64,000 nucleotides of DNA from Timema cristinae (GCA_039000515.1 JBCFYV010009882.1:58768277-58832276), one strand, 5' to 3'; shown: positions 24,390 to 36,385, counted from the stretch's first letter. Numbers and translations are program-made. The notes: a model not told the origin generated them from the letters alone.

Positions 24390-26185
24390 ACATGCTATCC
24401 AATAGTCAAGTGTTCTAAGAAAATACGCTCAATGTTTTAAATTTCAGACTTCCTAAAAAAGAGTAAGGAAAGTTTCATTCATCTAGAGATATTGATGTTG
24501 AAGCTGGTGAGCATGTGGTGTAAGACGTGGTGTAAGCTCTTAAGCCTTTTAATGGAGGGCTCATCTGTTTGTCTGAATACATCATTATCAATATAATTTT
24601 TTAAATAAGGATTTTAATCACTAATGTATATAATAAATCTCAAAACAATCTCGACTTGTAATATAGCTATGGATTTGAGATTGACATTTATTCTGTAGTA
24701 TCTTATTTACTATTTATTTGATGTTAATCAATTTCCCTTGTGATCAAGTTAGATAGAATGAAAACTAATACTGGTTTCAATAATATTCTATAGAGAATAA
24801 CCATTTTTCTCGTAGATTAAAAAGTCAGTAACGCAACAGATGCCAAATTATTTTTTCAAATACACTGAATTTAACATCCTCATGTTCCCCTAAATACGAA
24901 ATCAAAGTTTCGGCTTTCTAGGTTTCTTGGTTTTGAATTTCTCGAATCAAAATACAAACATACAAAAAACCAAATACACATCTTACTTTATTTAAAACAC
25001 AAGCTTATGAGACGCACGAAGATTGTAATTAACTAATATTAATTTTACAACTTCAGATTGACAGCTCACCTTTCAAAACCATTGGCAAGTAGTTTTCACA
25101 GCACCTATTCATATTTTTCACAATGGCTCTAGCTCAAAAAGCGTTTGAAAACAATGCCTTTGTAGTTGACAGACAGTTTTCCTCCATTGTTCTTTCCCAT
25201 TACACGTATTAATGGGTTCGAAATTCAGTGCATACATATATACATTTTAATTGGTGTAATTTTGCATGAAATCGCTTCTAGAACTGGTTATTACGATTAT
25301 AAACTGTGTGATGGAAGTTGAACCAGTCGGGACTTTATCCCTTTGTGATCTCAACTATACATTTTCTTTTTTATTGTTAAAAAAATGTGCAAGTTCATTG
25401 TTATCTTGCTATTCAGCAACAAATTGGCATCATGTTTTGCAACAAAAGTATTAGACATAACATATTATATATATTTGCTTGTTTATATATAATTTAAAAT
25501 TGTATGATCAAAAAGATTCAAACCTTAGTTATGCATATTAAATTGGCAAATATGTATTTATTGCTATTTATTTATAAAATTAACTTAATTTATTATGTTT
25601 TTATTATGTCAGTTTATTATTTTATGGTCATATTAAAAAAATATGTTGTATTTTTGTCATAAGATCTTATCCATGATATGGCTGTATGTTTCATTCTTAT
25701 TTAAGATAAAAAAAAGTATCTTAAACTGTTTGTATGAACTAATCAAGAACATAGTAGAAATCATATGAATTCAAATCAAGCCAAAATAAAATACTTAATC
25801 ACAAGATTAGCATAGATAGCAAGATAGAGTATATTTTCGTAAGCAAGTTGAATCTAACGGGTCAACAGATATTCACTTTGTTTGGCTTTTAAGAAAACCG
25901 TTACGCTACCGTATAAATGTAAACTTATAATTTATTTATAACAATCAAATCTATATAACTCTACCTCTACATTTCCCTTTTCACACCCTTAATCAAATAT
26001 ATATATATTAAAAATCTCTATGGAATAGTTGGAAAAAAACTTTCACGTTATGCCACTGAATAATTCATGTTGTTTTGATGGATCAGATAGACATAAACCT
26101 CCCTACTAATTTTTTTAAAAGAGTGCAAATGTCATTTTCAATTTCCATGGGTTCTGTTCATAATGTGTATGTATATGTACCCTCC
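24390..26185. other. AT-rich DNA, nothing recognised
   Basis: Only AT-rich sequence. A short open frame at 25266-25454 (+) has no motif or splice support. Confidence 0.4.
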
Positions 26186-26440
26186 TAGTTCGTTCGCATC
26201 TCGCGTGTATTTCCTTGGTGTTAATAGTAGAAGAGCAGTAAGGGTCTGTCTGTCCGGCCTGCCATCGTATTGGCTAAGCTAAGCAAATGGCGGAAGGATT
26301 ATTGCGTCGAGGCATATTATCTCAGGCGTCCAAACGTTTCACACTCTACCTTCTCTCCTTCAATGTTTGTATGACGCCCGCTTCTTCCTTGCGTGCAACA
26401 CTAGACTAAAACTTATTCTGCTTCCCAGGGGGGGGGATCT
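26186..26440. other. GC-richer single-copy island
   Basis: Distinct composition (cgttcgcatctcgcgtgtat, tctgtccggcctgccatcg, aaatggcggaaggattattg, ttgcgtcgaggcatattatc) with no repeat match in the window and no open frame with family similarity. It ends near a run of nine G. Candidate non-coding functional DNA lying about 3.6 kb upstream of the cut exon. Confidence 0.35.
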
Positions 26441-26689
26441 TATAAAGGATCGTTCATAAAATATCAAGTTACAATTTAGTTTTTTACTTTATATTATTCC
26501 CGGTTACTCCTCACTAAAATGGACTTGAGGACAATCTCATCATATGGTTAGGATATACGTTTAGAAGTTTCTTACAACAGTGTAAGGATTTCAAATATTT
26601 GTGAATTAGTTGTAATGAATTAATAAAATTTATTAATATTTAAACTTGTTAATTTTGTTGACAACTTTTAAAAAATGTTTGCGCAATGT

Positions 26690-26915
26690 GTATTAATAGC
26701 CGTTCAGGTTACATACATATTTACACCAATGGAGTAAGAATGAGCAAGGTAAAGGGAATGGTTTATGAAATCTTACAGCACTTGCCTAGAAATAGAGTGG
26801 AAAAACACTAGGGAGAAACCTTCAGTACATCTTGCCAACATTCTAATATCAACCTCCCCATGACCAGCAAACCAGACTAGAACTATACGAGTGGATGGTC
26901 TCTTATCTAGCTATT
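26690..26915 (-). repeat. SINE A copy, decayed, minus strand
   Basis: Antisense tail (agccgttcaggttacatac), aatgagcaaggtaaagggaa, gaaatagagtggaaaaacac, aacattctaatatcaacctc and the head side gtggatggtctcttatc are recognisable in the family order. Confidence 0.65.
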
Positions 26916-27156
26916 TTGACTTAGTTGACTGATAAAAACTCCATAGGTATGATACTCAGGGTTAAGGTGAAATGGAAGGGAATGCAGTTTTGCAGTTTTT
27001 ATAAAAATAATTTTTTGTAAAATACTAATAGATTATGTTTTCAATAGATAAGTATAGTTTAATTTTTTATATATTGAAATAACAATTATTTTATATTTGT
27101 CATGGGCATTAAAGAATATGAAACAAACTTTTATATTCATTTAAAGAAGTTTTTTA

Positions 27157-27387
27157 GCTGCTTTGGTGGCCCTAAGGTCACTCTCATTTTGGACTAGTTT
27201 TGCAGATTATAGGGAAATATGGGCTCAAATCCTGGTTGAGTTTTTACAAAATAATTTTATACTTTCACTCCACACTTATGCGGGTACACTTTCTTTAAAT
27301 TCAACTTACTCATCCCTAACACATTAGCGTAAGTAGTGCATATGCGTATAAACTGAAGAGGTAGTAAGACAAGGTGCTAAAATAAGT
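27157..27387 (+). repeat. SINE A, near full length
   Basis: Head ctgctttggtggccctaagg, box B gggctcaaatcctggttgag, ccacacttatgcgggtacac, ttcaacttactcatccctaa and tail gcgtataaactgaagaggta then agacaaggtgcta. Moderate divergence. It lies about 2.6 kb before the cut exon. Confidence 0.8.
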
Positions 27388-27590
27388 TTCCTTTCAAATG
27401 TCATTTTGACCGTGACAAATATTCAGTAACTATTGATATTAATTACCATGTGTAGAAGAAACCAAATATATTTACTGTAACAATATTTTATTTATTTTGC
27501 CCATAAAGTTTTTCTATAAAATGTGTAAAAACACGCAGACTAACACGTGCTCCCTTCCAATACAACTTTAATGACAAGAAAGGTCTAGGT

Positions 27591-28051
27591 CAGTGGTTGG
27601 CAACCTTTTAAGCCTTAAGAGCTATTTTCCAAAATATGTTTTACTCTGGGGGCGCCAAGAAAAAGTTCGATTTTTATATTTGAATTTTCACCATCAATGT
27701 GTGTATTTATTAGTAACAAGTTGAGAATACACATATTTTAAATGTAATAAACAAAACACAAACTCTAATATTATCATTCTTCATATTTAAATTTTTGAAC
27801 CTCAAATATTGAGGCATGTCACAAAGTGGGTTTATTGCAAAAAAAATATTTATGAAGATATTACTGGAATAATAGATTGAGGACTAATGGTGAATATATA
27901 ATAAAAAAGTTTAATTTAAAATAATACTCAACAACCATCCTGATGTTTACCATACAAAACTATTTTTAAAAAATTCACAAATTTACTAAATATAAGGCGT
28001 GTACCTAAAATCTATCAAAAGGGCCCGCAGGAACCATGTTGCCATCCCCTG
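27591..28051. mobile_element. hAT-type MITE with 8-bp target-site duplication
   Basis: The ends are cagtggttggcaacctttt and, reversed, caggggatggcaacatgg: imperfect terminal inverted repeats of the hAT type (CAG..GTTGGCAAC). They are flanked by the 8-bp duplication gtctaggt at 27583-27590 and 28052-28059. The 461-bp interior is AT-rich with no transposase, so it depends on an autonomous hAT. Confidence 0.93.
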
Positions 28052-28061
28052 GTCTAGGTGA

Positions 28062-29400
28062 TACTGTCTGATAAATTTATATGTATTACTGGTCAGACCT
28101 TGATGCCTTATTGTTAAAAATATCAGGTGATGAAGCTGGGTGTATTATTAGAAGAACTGTCCTAGCTTATGTTTCAAGTCATGTCTTATACTTTGTGTTT
28201 AGAAATAAATGGTTAAAAAAAACTTTAGGATAAATATAGAAAAAAAAAGTCATTTTAAAATTTAGGATGTAGCTAAGACCAATTTAAAATTGAAAAAATT
28301 TAACTAATTTTTAAAGATCAAAATGTTAAAATGAAAATAGCATTTTGGTAAAAATAAAGTCTATCATAGCGGATACAATTATATGATAGTTTAATTGAAT
28401 CACATTTAGGGAAAAGCAGAAAATTTTACATGCAAATGTTTATTAAGTATTATTTTCTAAACCATGTAGTAAAATTGGGAGTGAGAGAGTTTGTGGGAGG
28501 GGGGCCTTGATCAATTTACAATTTGACTTTAAAAAAAAAAACTTTAAACATTGCAATACTGGAATCCTAATATACGTAAAAACAAGAACGTTTCTAAAAT
28601 CACATTTTAGTTTTTTTACTGTGGTGTTTTAAATAGTTTACATTTTTACTAATTAATCAACTTAATTCTAGATAGTTATAGGTGTCCTAAATTTAGGTTA
28701 GTGGAAGGAATATAAAAAAGTTTAATACCAAATCATGTATATAGACATTTATAATATACATATAGGTATATGTATATATACATGTATGGTTGTGCATGTG
28801 TGTAAAGAAAGGAAGTAATAAAAATAGAAATATAATATGGCATCTCGAGAAAAATTAAATTGAACAGCTTAATGAATAAATGTTTGTACTTAGTAGGCTC
28901 TTGCACTTAGATCCAACAGTACTTCCTCTCTTTACTCGTTCTCTTCATAGCTTGTCTTGTCTTCTCTAATTCCTTCATTCCCGCATCAACATTTCCTTCC
29001 TGTATCACAACTACCCCTTATAGCCTACCTTTCTCCTCTTGTCTCTTTTAACCCATGGTTATGCACTAAAACCATTTATTTTGCTTACGTCCTTTTAGCG
29101 ATCATTTTATCTCTTTCTCTTTCTACCAAATTGAATCCTCTTTTGATAGAAATAAAATTGTATACATGTGAGATAAAGTGGGAAGGATTTAGGTCGTTTT
29201 GGTTTCAAATCATTTTCCCTTTTTCCCCTTCTTTGCCCCCACCCCCTCGAACCCAACAAACATGAACGAAATTTCTCCATGTATTTTGTAATGAACAACT
29301 AGGCATATATATTTATATAAGTGTGAACTACTACCTCATGTAAGTATAGAAAAGTTTATGTGTGTGTGAGTGCATGCGTATTATGTTTGCGTACTTTCTC
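28062..29400. other. AT-rich DNA with a pyrimidine-rich stretch
   Basis: 28915-29245 is C/T-rich (ttcctctctttactcgttct and similar), giving open frames on both strands (28957-29265 +, 29107-29298 -) without domain similarity. The remainder shows nothing recognisable. Confidence 0.4.
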
Positions 29401-29403
29401 TGC

Positions 29404-29405
<2 letters not shown>

Positions 29406-29451
<46 letters not shown>
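29406..29451. repeat. (TA)n microsatellite
   Basis: About 23 perfect TA units. It accounts for the IYIYIY run in the antisense frame. Confidence 0.95.
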
Positions 29452-29454
<3 letters not shown>

Positions 29455-29712
29455 ATTATCATTATTTTTATTAGTTGTTTCAAAAAACTGTTGTAAACCT
29501 TTAAATGTATGTCTTACGTAAATTAGGTTTAACCAGGTGATTAAAATTGATTGGAAACTTAAATAAGGTAATATACAAAATGTAAAATAAAACACAATAG
29601 TAAAGTTTAAAACATATATGTACAGTATATAGTACATTAAAATTTAGCTCTCCCTAATTAATGGGAGTTTTGCATACCTGTGATACATTTTACAGTTACT
29701 ATTAATTCATTT

Positions 29713-29740
29713 CTGAGACTATATATATATAGTCTCAGGA
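29713..29740. repeat. Short perfect palindrome
   Basis: tgagactatata and tatatagtctca are exact reverse complements around a TA-rich centre. It lies about 250 bases before the cut exon. Probably incidental, though it could be a very small foldback remnant. Confidence 0.6.
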
Positions 29741-29986
29741 ATGACCTTAATAATTAATAATTTGTCACCAACAGAATATACCCTTTATTAATATATGTAA
29801 TGTAATTTAAAGGCAAAAATTATTTGTTTACTAGTTTCTAACTTATAGTATAAAAGCAGTATGCAGCATACATGATGGAAAACACTATTTATAACTTTAA
29901 AATGTGGTGTAACTGTGGTGTTTTAAATCCTACCAAATATATTTAAATGGTCATGTAATGCTTCTGTGTCCATGTTTTTGTCACAG

Positions 29987-30166
29987 CGTGCGACATTGGC
30001 AGAAAAGGAAGTGAGTGCGCTGAAAGAGCAGCTCGCTACGGCCAATCAGAACCTACAACTGGTGGAGGGAAAAGGAGGCAGCAAACCAGGCACCGATATG
30101 GACCAAACCTTGGACCTCATAACGAGATCTACGTTTGAGATGGAACTCACCACCAAGGAGAAGGAG
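29987..30166 (+). CDS. ct: Internal exon of a Cut/CUX1 (CASP) orthologue, coiled-coil region
   Basis: A 60-codon open exon bounded by a good acceptor (pyrimidine-rich stretch ending tttttgtcacag) and a consensus donor (GAG|gtaaga). Both junctions are phase 0 and the length is exactly 180 bases. The peptide is a heptad-type coiled coil. Two stretches, ALKEQLATANQNLQLVEG and LITRSTFEMELTTKEKE, line up with the CUX1 segment that reads roughly LREQLSSANHSLQL then LTRSSLEVELAAKERE (from memory). In that family this segment sits in the N-terminal coiled coil common to the transcription factor Cut/CUX and the Golgi isoform CASP, upstream of the cut repeats and homeodomain. Base composition is clearly more GC-rich than the flanks. 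The reading frame stays open for a while past both junctions, but those extensions are intronic and show no family similarity. No neighbouring exon lies in the window. Confident on exon and family; whether transcripts are Cut, CASP or both cannot be told. Confidence 0.88.
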
Positions 30167-31475
30167 GTAAGACTAGTCCCTTGCATGTCTATTTTTCAGT
30201 TCTTGAACATGATCATAAAGGAGATTTTAAGCAAGTGCAAACATTTGCACTTGGAGAAATATTTGGAAAAAGCACTATAGATATGTTATCTCCAGCCACT
30301 AGGTAATATATAATTGTATTCCCAAAATGGATATATTTTGATGTAGATTTTGTGACCTTTTGCTCTTGCCTAACATCTTCAGAAACAACGCCTGATACTA
30401 GCTTACACACACTTTAAAATAATTAATAGGCCCAATTTATTATAGAAGTAGCATGATGACACTTTCTGCAAATTGTTCTGTGTCAATTTTATGTGTAGCG
30501 TAATAGTTAAATTTAATTTAGTTTCTAATTCCTCCATTGTGTATTTAATTAATATAATAATTTAAGACTTGGCAATTTTATGGGATATGTTTTAGTAGTA
30601 GCGTAGCATACATTAAGAAGAAGGCGAGACTGAAATTATTGATAGGCCTACAACCATCTTACCTTATATATCCTTACACAAATACTGGCATTAGTTATAG
30701 TAAATGTTCCAGCTTGTATTATATTTAACACTGATTTTTGTGCATTCATCATGACATATTTAATTACAATAATCTCAATAAGATATACACTCCTATATAA
30801 GTTCTTCTCCTTACATTTTAAAGAATAATCATAATTAATAGTCATAATTTAAAGTAGACTAACAATCAATAATGTTTAAAAAGGCAATGCTCTAGTGTCC
30901 AAACGGGAAATCCTTCCATAGTTACAAACTCTTTATACAAATATTGGAATTTAAAAAACTACTAGCCCTTTTGTTTAACTCACTTTTAATATACTGTGTG
31001 CTTTGTATGTTGTTCCTTTAGATATATGTAAGGAAAAAAAAAATAGAATGGTTAGTTTATGACTTTACTATACGAGTATGATGACTAAATTGAATATTTT
31101 TCTCAGGTTATCGTATTTTCTTAAAAATTTGTATTTAAAATAGGTAAATGTTTTTATCTGAGGTAGAAGGGAATTATGTTTCATGGCTGAATAGCCTTCA
31201 TAGTAATCTTCTCAAGTACTAGGCACCCCTCATCTCCCCTGTTACTCTACAACTGCCCAATCACCCTCACCCCTGTCACAGCCACTTGACAGAAGTATTT
31301 GTCAACTCGTTGAGACTAGCTTCTTCTCTAGGTTAAAAGTGATACCCTGCAGTAGGGGAGGAAGGGCGGTAATATGCGAGTAGTGATGACAACTAGAAAA
31401 GAAATTGCAACAAAATGTGCTTAGTCTCAATAGTGAAGGGGGGCGTTATATTTGGGTTACCTTTTACTGTTATGA
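30167..31475 (+). other. Start of downstream intron, no recognised feature
   Basis: Begins with the GTAAGA donor. The rest is AT-rich single-copy-looking DNA without an open frame resembling any protein, a SINE or an inverted repeat that I can see. It is inferred to be intron from the exon immediately before it. Confidence 0.5.
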
Positions 31476-31575
31476 CCTGCGTTTTAAAGGGTAGTGCTAA
31501 TCCCAAATTACAGTTGGGTCCCAAAGCTCACCTGCGTTTAAGAGGGTAGTGTTAGTCCCACATTACAGTTGGGCC
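31476..31575 (+). repeat. 55-bp tandem duplication at the left end of a DNA element
   Basis: cctgcgttttaaagggtagt..attacagttggg is repeated once with a 55-base shift (31476 and 31531). The second copy runs into the terminal repeat of the element at 31560. Confidence 0.75.
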
Positions 31576-31990
31576 TCTAGTTCCTTCTTGAAATATTGTA
31601 AACAAGGCGTACTGGTGTACTAATACGTTTCCCTGACTGTTGTGGCGTTCCAGTTAGGATGGTTGTAAATGATTTCACAATCTAAATGAAAAACAGCAGG
31701 TGATTAATAGTAAGATACAACAAAATACTAAGCTAAGTTGACCTAACTTTTATAACCTAGCTTATCCTAACCTACGATAACATAATGTAATCCAACCCAA
31801 CCTCACCTATGGCACAACACGATCATAACCTAAACTAGCCTAACCAAATATAAGTCCAAAGGCTTGATCGGGCTGAGTTCTTATCTAACCTCAGGTCTAT
31901 TATTTGTTATAGTCATCCTGGTCAGTGAACATGACACAACTAAGTATTATGCTTTTGGGACAAGGGGTCTGAGGCCCAATTGTATTGTGT
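31560..31990. mobile_element. Non-autonomous DNA element, copy 1, CTAACC-rich interior
   Basis: The left end attacagttgggcctc is matched by the reversed right end (aatacaattgggcctcag), giving an inverted repeat of about 16 bases. The interior carries aaatactaagctaagttgac, many cctaac/ctaacc words and gtctattatttgttatagtc. A second copy with the same order lies at 43889-44393. No coding capacity. The superfamily is not assigned because the target duplication is unclear. Confidence 0.8.
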
Positions 31991-32479
31991 CGTAGGGGAA
32001 GTGAAAGACAAAAATGAGATGTATTTTTGCAAGAAGCACTTTTGTTAGTTTAATCGTTTTGGGAACTATTTTTAAACTTATAATAGCATAATATGGACCC
32101 TTACTATTTATTCCTCTTAAACTTACGGTGGAAGGTTTGGAGAGATTAGTCTCGTAGTCTTCCCTGACGCTCTGCATTAAAGAAAAAGAGACCTATGTAT
32201 GCTTATGACTCATACCTTGGTTGTCTGAAAATGATGAAAAATATTATAACCTACAGGCAAACTTTATAGGTTGAATTTTGAATATATTACTACAAGAGTT
32301 GATATCATCCTGTTATGGGTTAGAGTGGCTCATACCACACTTTCAAATTATTCTTTAGAAATAGTATGATATTATGATATAAATGTTCTGATCCAATACT
32401 ATCCAATACATTATTTGTGTCTCTACCTCGTCTTGCTAGCCTAATGGTCTATTTGATTAAGCAGGAAACACATCCCCTC

Positions 32480-32705
32480 CTTTGTCCTTATGACCAGTGG
32501 TGTGGGTTAATAGGGGGCTCATAAATACAAATATAGGGGGTAGGGATGAAGAGGGCAGCCAAGATGATATTCACCCACATGGGCATTAGAAAGGGAATGG
32601 GAAGGTCAAAGTGAAAATCTCCTGTGTCAAACCAATCTTAGTAATCGAGCCGAGATTCAAATCCAAATGTGATTCCAATACCTTAAATCCCTTGGTAGTA
32701 GATGT
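32480..32705 (-). repeat. SINE A fragment, heavily decayed, minus strand
   Basis: gggtagggatgaagagggca, attagaaagggaatgggaag and gagccgagattcaaatccaa follow family order on the minus strand; a further box-B-like piece (gggagtcgagcccacgacta) at 32800-32820 is separate. Confidence 0.4.
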
Positions 32706-32961
32706 TTCATGACAATAGGCCCTACATTAAAATTCTAGTTTGGTACAGATGTGCTTCTATTTCCGAGTATTAATTTGAATATTTTTAAAATAGCATCTTG
32801 ACATGGGAGTCGAGCCCACGACTATTAACCTAACGCAAAAATACTCTATAATTTATGTATCAAGGTTCATCTAGTTCCAAGGCGATTAATAAACACACAT
32901 GTTATACATCTATGAGATATAATAATCCGCATAGGTGTTTAATGGAAGTTTGTAAATTCCT

Positions 32962-33175
32962 TTAGCTCCTTACGCGGAGCATAGGACTGCATGTTTATTA
33001 TAGTTTTCCATTTAGGTCATGACTCAAATCTGGGTAAGCTGTATTGAGGATTTTTTTAGATGGATTTCCCAAATTTCATCCACGAAAATGCTTGTACATT
33101 TCCTTTCAATTCTAACTTTCACACCGGTATAGTTAAATTAGGATAGCCCAGATGAAAAGGAAGACGTGGTTGATA
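32962..33175 (+). repeat. SINE A copy, decayed
   Basis: Keeps gactcaaatctgggtaagct (box B region), gtattgaggatttttttaga, aatgcttgtacatttccttt and the tail-like tagcccagatgaaaaggaag then acgtggt. Confidence 0.5.
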
Positions 33176-33599
33176 AAGGAGAAAACATATAATAAATTAG
33201 TCTTGTCCATAACGCTTTGACCATAAATAATACATCCTGTGTCTTGAATAAAAATTAATATTTTTTTTCCGTAGAGTAATAAATCGTTGATCACGTGCGT
33301 CAGCTCATTACACCTCTCCATAATGTTGGCTTTGGCGTAACCATGCTATTAAGGACATAAGCGAGAAACGTATACAATATATATAGAAATAAACCAAGAG
33401 GAAATGTTGTATTCTCTAATGATATTTGTGCGTAAAACCTGTGGCTTTGTACTAAAATCTTATTATTTGTGTTACACGACCGTAGATCTAAAACTTGTAT
33501 TGTTAACTAACTAGCCAACATACTAGCTAACAAACTCTCTGACCCTAGAACCTCAGTCACGCCGGGCTAATTTACTAGCTGCTAGTAAAATCAACGAGC

Positions 33600-34056
33600 T
33601 AGCTTCCTCTGAACCCTCAGCTAGCGGCTAGTAGTACTCGCTGGTGAATGTCCTACTAGCGGCTAGTAGTACACTTTGGTGAATGTACTGATAATGGCTT
33701 GTAGTACTCGCTGGTTAATGTCCTACAAGTGGCAGGTAGTACATGCTGGTGAATGTCCTACTAGCGGCTAGTAGTACACTTGGGTGAATGTACTGATAAT
33801 GGCTAGTAGTACTCGCTGGTTAATGTCCTACAAGTGGCAGGTAGTACACGCTGGTTAATGTCCTACTAGCGGCTAGTAGTACACTTGGGCGAATGTACTG
33901 ATAATGGCTAGTAGTACTGGCTGGTTAATGTCCTACAAGTGGCAGGTAGTACACGCTAGTTAATGTCCTACTAGTGGCTAATAGTACACGCTGGTTAATG
34001 TCCTACTAGTGGCTAATAGTACACTCGGGTTAGTGTCCTATTAGCGGCTAGTAAGT
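33600..34056 (+). repeat. 35-bp minisatellite organised in 105-bp trimers
   Basis: About 12 monomers of the form ctactagcggctagtagtac then ac(t/g)(t/c)ggttaatgtc. Three monomer types (actagcggctag, actgataatggctag and ctacaagtggcagg) alternate in fixed order. The trimer starts at 33653, 33758, 33863 and 33968, exactly 105 bases apart, followed by two type-1 units 35 bases apart. Monomers contain the palindromic word gctag/ctagc. Local origin is suggested by related gctagta words just upstream (33510-33600). Confidence 0.95.
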
Positions 34057-34136
34057 TTAACTAAGGCTTAATTATTTAAACATATTAGCTTGATTTATTA
34101 AAATTTCACAATTGGGTTGAAATTTTAATTTGTACA

Positions 34137-34379
34137 CACCCACTTTGGTTGCTACATAGTCTAACGCGCCACTCTAGTAGTAAACTAGACTGCCGATGAC
34201 GGAGAGACTGAGGTTAAAATCTCGGTTGGGTGTACTGAGAGTACTTTTTCCACGCTCCCTCTGCGAAAATGTGGCTACACTTCCTTTAAATATAGCCTTC
34301 CTTATCACTAAAACTATTAGAGAAGTTAGTACATAAGCGTATAAACCCGAACGGGTAGTAAAACGTTGTGCTAAAAAAA
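34137..34379 (+). repeat. SINE A, near full length, A-rich tail
   Basis: Head actttggttgctacatagtc, taacgcgccactctag, gactgaggttaaaatctcgg (box B mutated), gttgggtgtactgagagtac, tail aacccgaacgggtagtaaaa then gttgtgctaaaaaaaa. It begins 80 bases after the minisatellite. Confidence 0.85.
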
Positions 34380-34559
34380 ATTGTTCATGAAGAAAAGGGT
34401 TTTACAACCTTATATCAAAAGTTCTCTTGATATTGCTTGAATAAAATATTTGAATATGCTTAAACTTCTTTTAAACATTATAGCTAAACTAAATTTATGT
34501 AGACCTATATATCTTAAGGACTCGTTAATATACCGCACAATGTGATCTTAGCCCCAAAA

Positions 34560-35000
34560 CAGTTTTTTTTGTCATACTACACAATCTCCATATATATATA
34601 TATATATACACACATATATAACGAAATCGTTAGACCAGTTTTAAAAAATCCCCCACATCATCAAACTTTGGCCCAGAAACCAATATTAAAATTCTATTTG
34701 TAATTTCAAACAAATCGTAAATTTAAACAAAATCGTAAGAACCATTTTTGAAATATTTGGAGTTGAAAAAATCTCTCATTATTAAACTACAGTTAATTAA
34801 AGTGCTAAAGTCAAAATAAAAAATAGTCCTAAGCTATAGCCCTATACAGACTAAATATTATGTTTGAACAAGATCCACCCAACCGTTTTGGATCCGAATT
34901 AAGGGATAAATAGACATATATGCAGACAGACATGCGGGACATACGTAATTGTAAAATTCAAGCCTTGTGTTCGGATTCTCACAAAACATAAAGATTTAAC
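34560..35000. repeat. Probable dispersed-repeat relic
   Basis: Includes agatccacccaaccgttttg, gataaatagacatatatgca and gacagacatgcgggacatac, a style of sequence common in old interspersed elements of invertebrates. A short (AT)n lies at 34591-34609. Only one copy is visible, so this is tentative. Confidence 0.35.
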
Positions 35001-36175
35001 AAAATCTTGAGCTCGATTTTTTTATCACTGTTACAATATTTTCTCTGGATATGAGAAAGTAGAATTGTAAAACGATTTGAGATACAAATTCTAAATAATC
35101 TCTAAAAACAATAATGGTTTTAAAGGGTGCCATCTTCAACAAATCTAACTGTACCTTTTATCCAATAAATGTTTGTGAAACTCTGCAATGGAGCAGCCTA
35201 AGGCCATTGTTGAATGTTTCGAAGGGAGTGAATGGAAATAAAATTGCAGGTTGTAGAGTCACGCTAAATCACGAGACTACTTCCTAGACTTGAAGGATGG
35301 ATGGATATACCGTACTGGTTTGTTTCCCAGCTGGCTCACGTGATAAGCGATACCTGATAACGCTAGCCAAGACTCAAACCCCTCCCCCCCTCCGCCCAGT
35401 ACTTCATCTACAACCCCCTTTATAAAAAGATTCCCCCTTCAATAACTTAATCTCTCTCACTCCCTCTTTCATGTCCTGAAACTCTCCTATTAAATTCGTT
35501 TTTGTTTCAATTGTTTTACATTCATTTCTCGTTTGAAACCAAATTAAAACTTAAAATTGATGGTAAATTTAGATTTTTTTTTTGCTTTCACCATTATTTC
35601 ATTTTTAATTGAGAAAATATTTCTAAAGCTGACAGCTTTAGTTATAATTTACTGGGTTTTTTTCTGATGTGGATACTAATTTGTTTCTAGAAGTCACGAT
35701 ATATAACCTACATTTTAATTGAAGTACACCAATTCGATTTTGTGGTTTTATTTATATTTTGCGTGACTTATTTATAATGGCGAATGGCTGCCATTACTTC
35801 AATTTAATGAAACCCGTTGCGATGGGAGAAACCAAATCTTCGTCTTTACATCTCTCTCTTTCTAACCTCTATTTTAGGTGTGTGTCGGTGTTTTAGGGTG
35901 GTAACATTACATGTCACACCACAACACGACTGTTTCTTACCGAGTGAAAGAATTTCTTCCATTGAGGACATTTCATGGTTTCACATTCATTTCCAAGATA
36001 GAACCTTTAATATGCTTAGATAAAAAATTGTTCCATCTATTGCTTCATTATGTTTTTGTTATTGTTTCGTTGAATATTTGTTTTTGCGGCGTGTTCTAAA
36101 ACACGTTCGGCCTATCCACTGTCAATTACACTTATACCCGTATCGGTGAACAAGGGAACAAAAATGTTAGTCTCA
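35001..36175. other. AT-rich DNA with a GC-richer segment
   Basis: 35200-35420 is richer (ggctcacgtgataagcgata, an E-box-like cacgtg at 35337, and ctccccccctccgcccagta). Short open frames at 35817-36099 overlap and show no motif. Confidence 0.35.
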
Positions 36176-36179
36176 TAAC

Positions 36180-36385
36180 GTATTTTTTTATAGTAGGAGG
36201 TCGTGGTTCAACTGCATGCCTGCCAGGTGTAATGAGAGTGAATTTTTATTAAATGTTTTCACTCTCGCTTCTTCAAAAATCTTGATACATTTTCTACATC
36301 ATTGGATTCCATATCATTACCTTAATAGCGTTATAAAAAAATTGCGTCTAATCTAATCGGGTACTAGCTTGCAGTGAATAAAATT
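36180..36385 (+). repeat. SINE A copy, decayed
   Basis: tcgtggttcaactgcatgcc (box B), aatgagagtgaatttttatt, ttttcactctcgcttcttca and the tail-like aatcgggtactagctt in family order. Confidence 0.5.

Noticed and set aside
28957..29298. Frames on both strands
   Set aside because: Pyrimidine-rich stretch keeps both strands open; no family similarity.
29966..30280. Open frame of 104 codons taken as a complete gene
   Set aside because: Only the middle 60 codons match Cut/CUX1. Sequence before 29987 is the splice acceptor and after 30166 the donor, so the ends of the frame are intron read-through.
33600..34056. CRISPR-like direct repeats
   Set aside because: Monomers are contiguous without unique spacers, and the context is a eukaryotic intron; this is a minisatellite.
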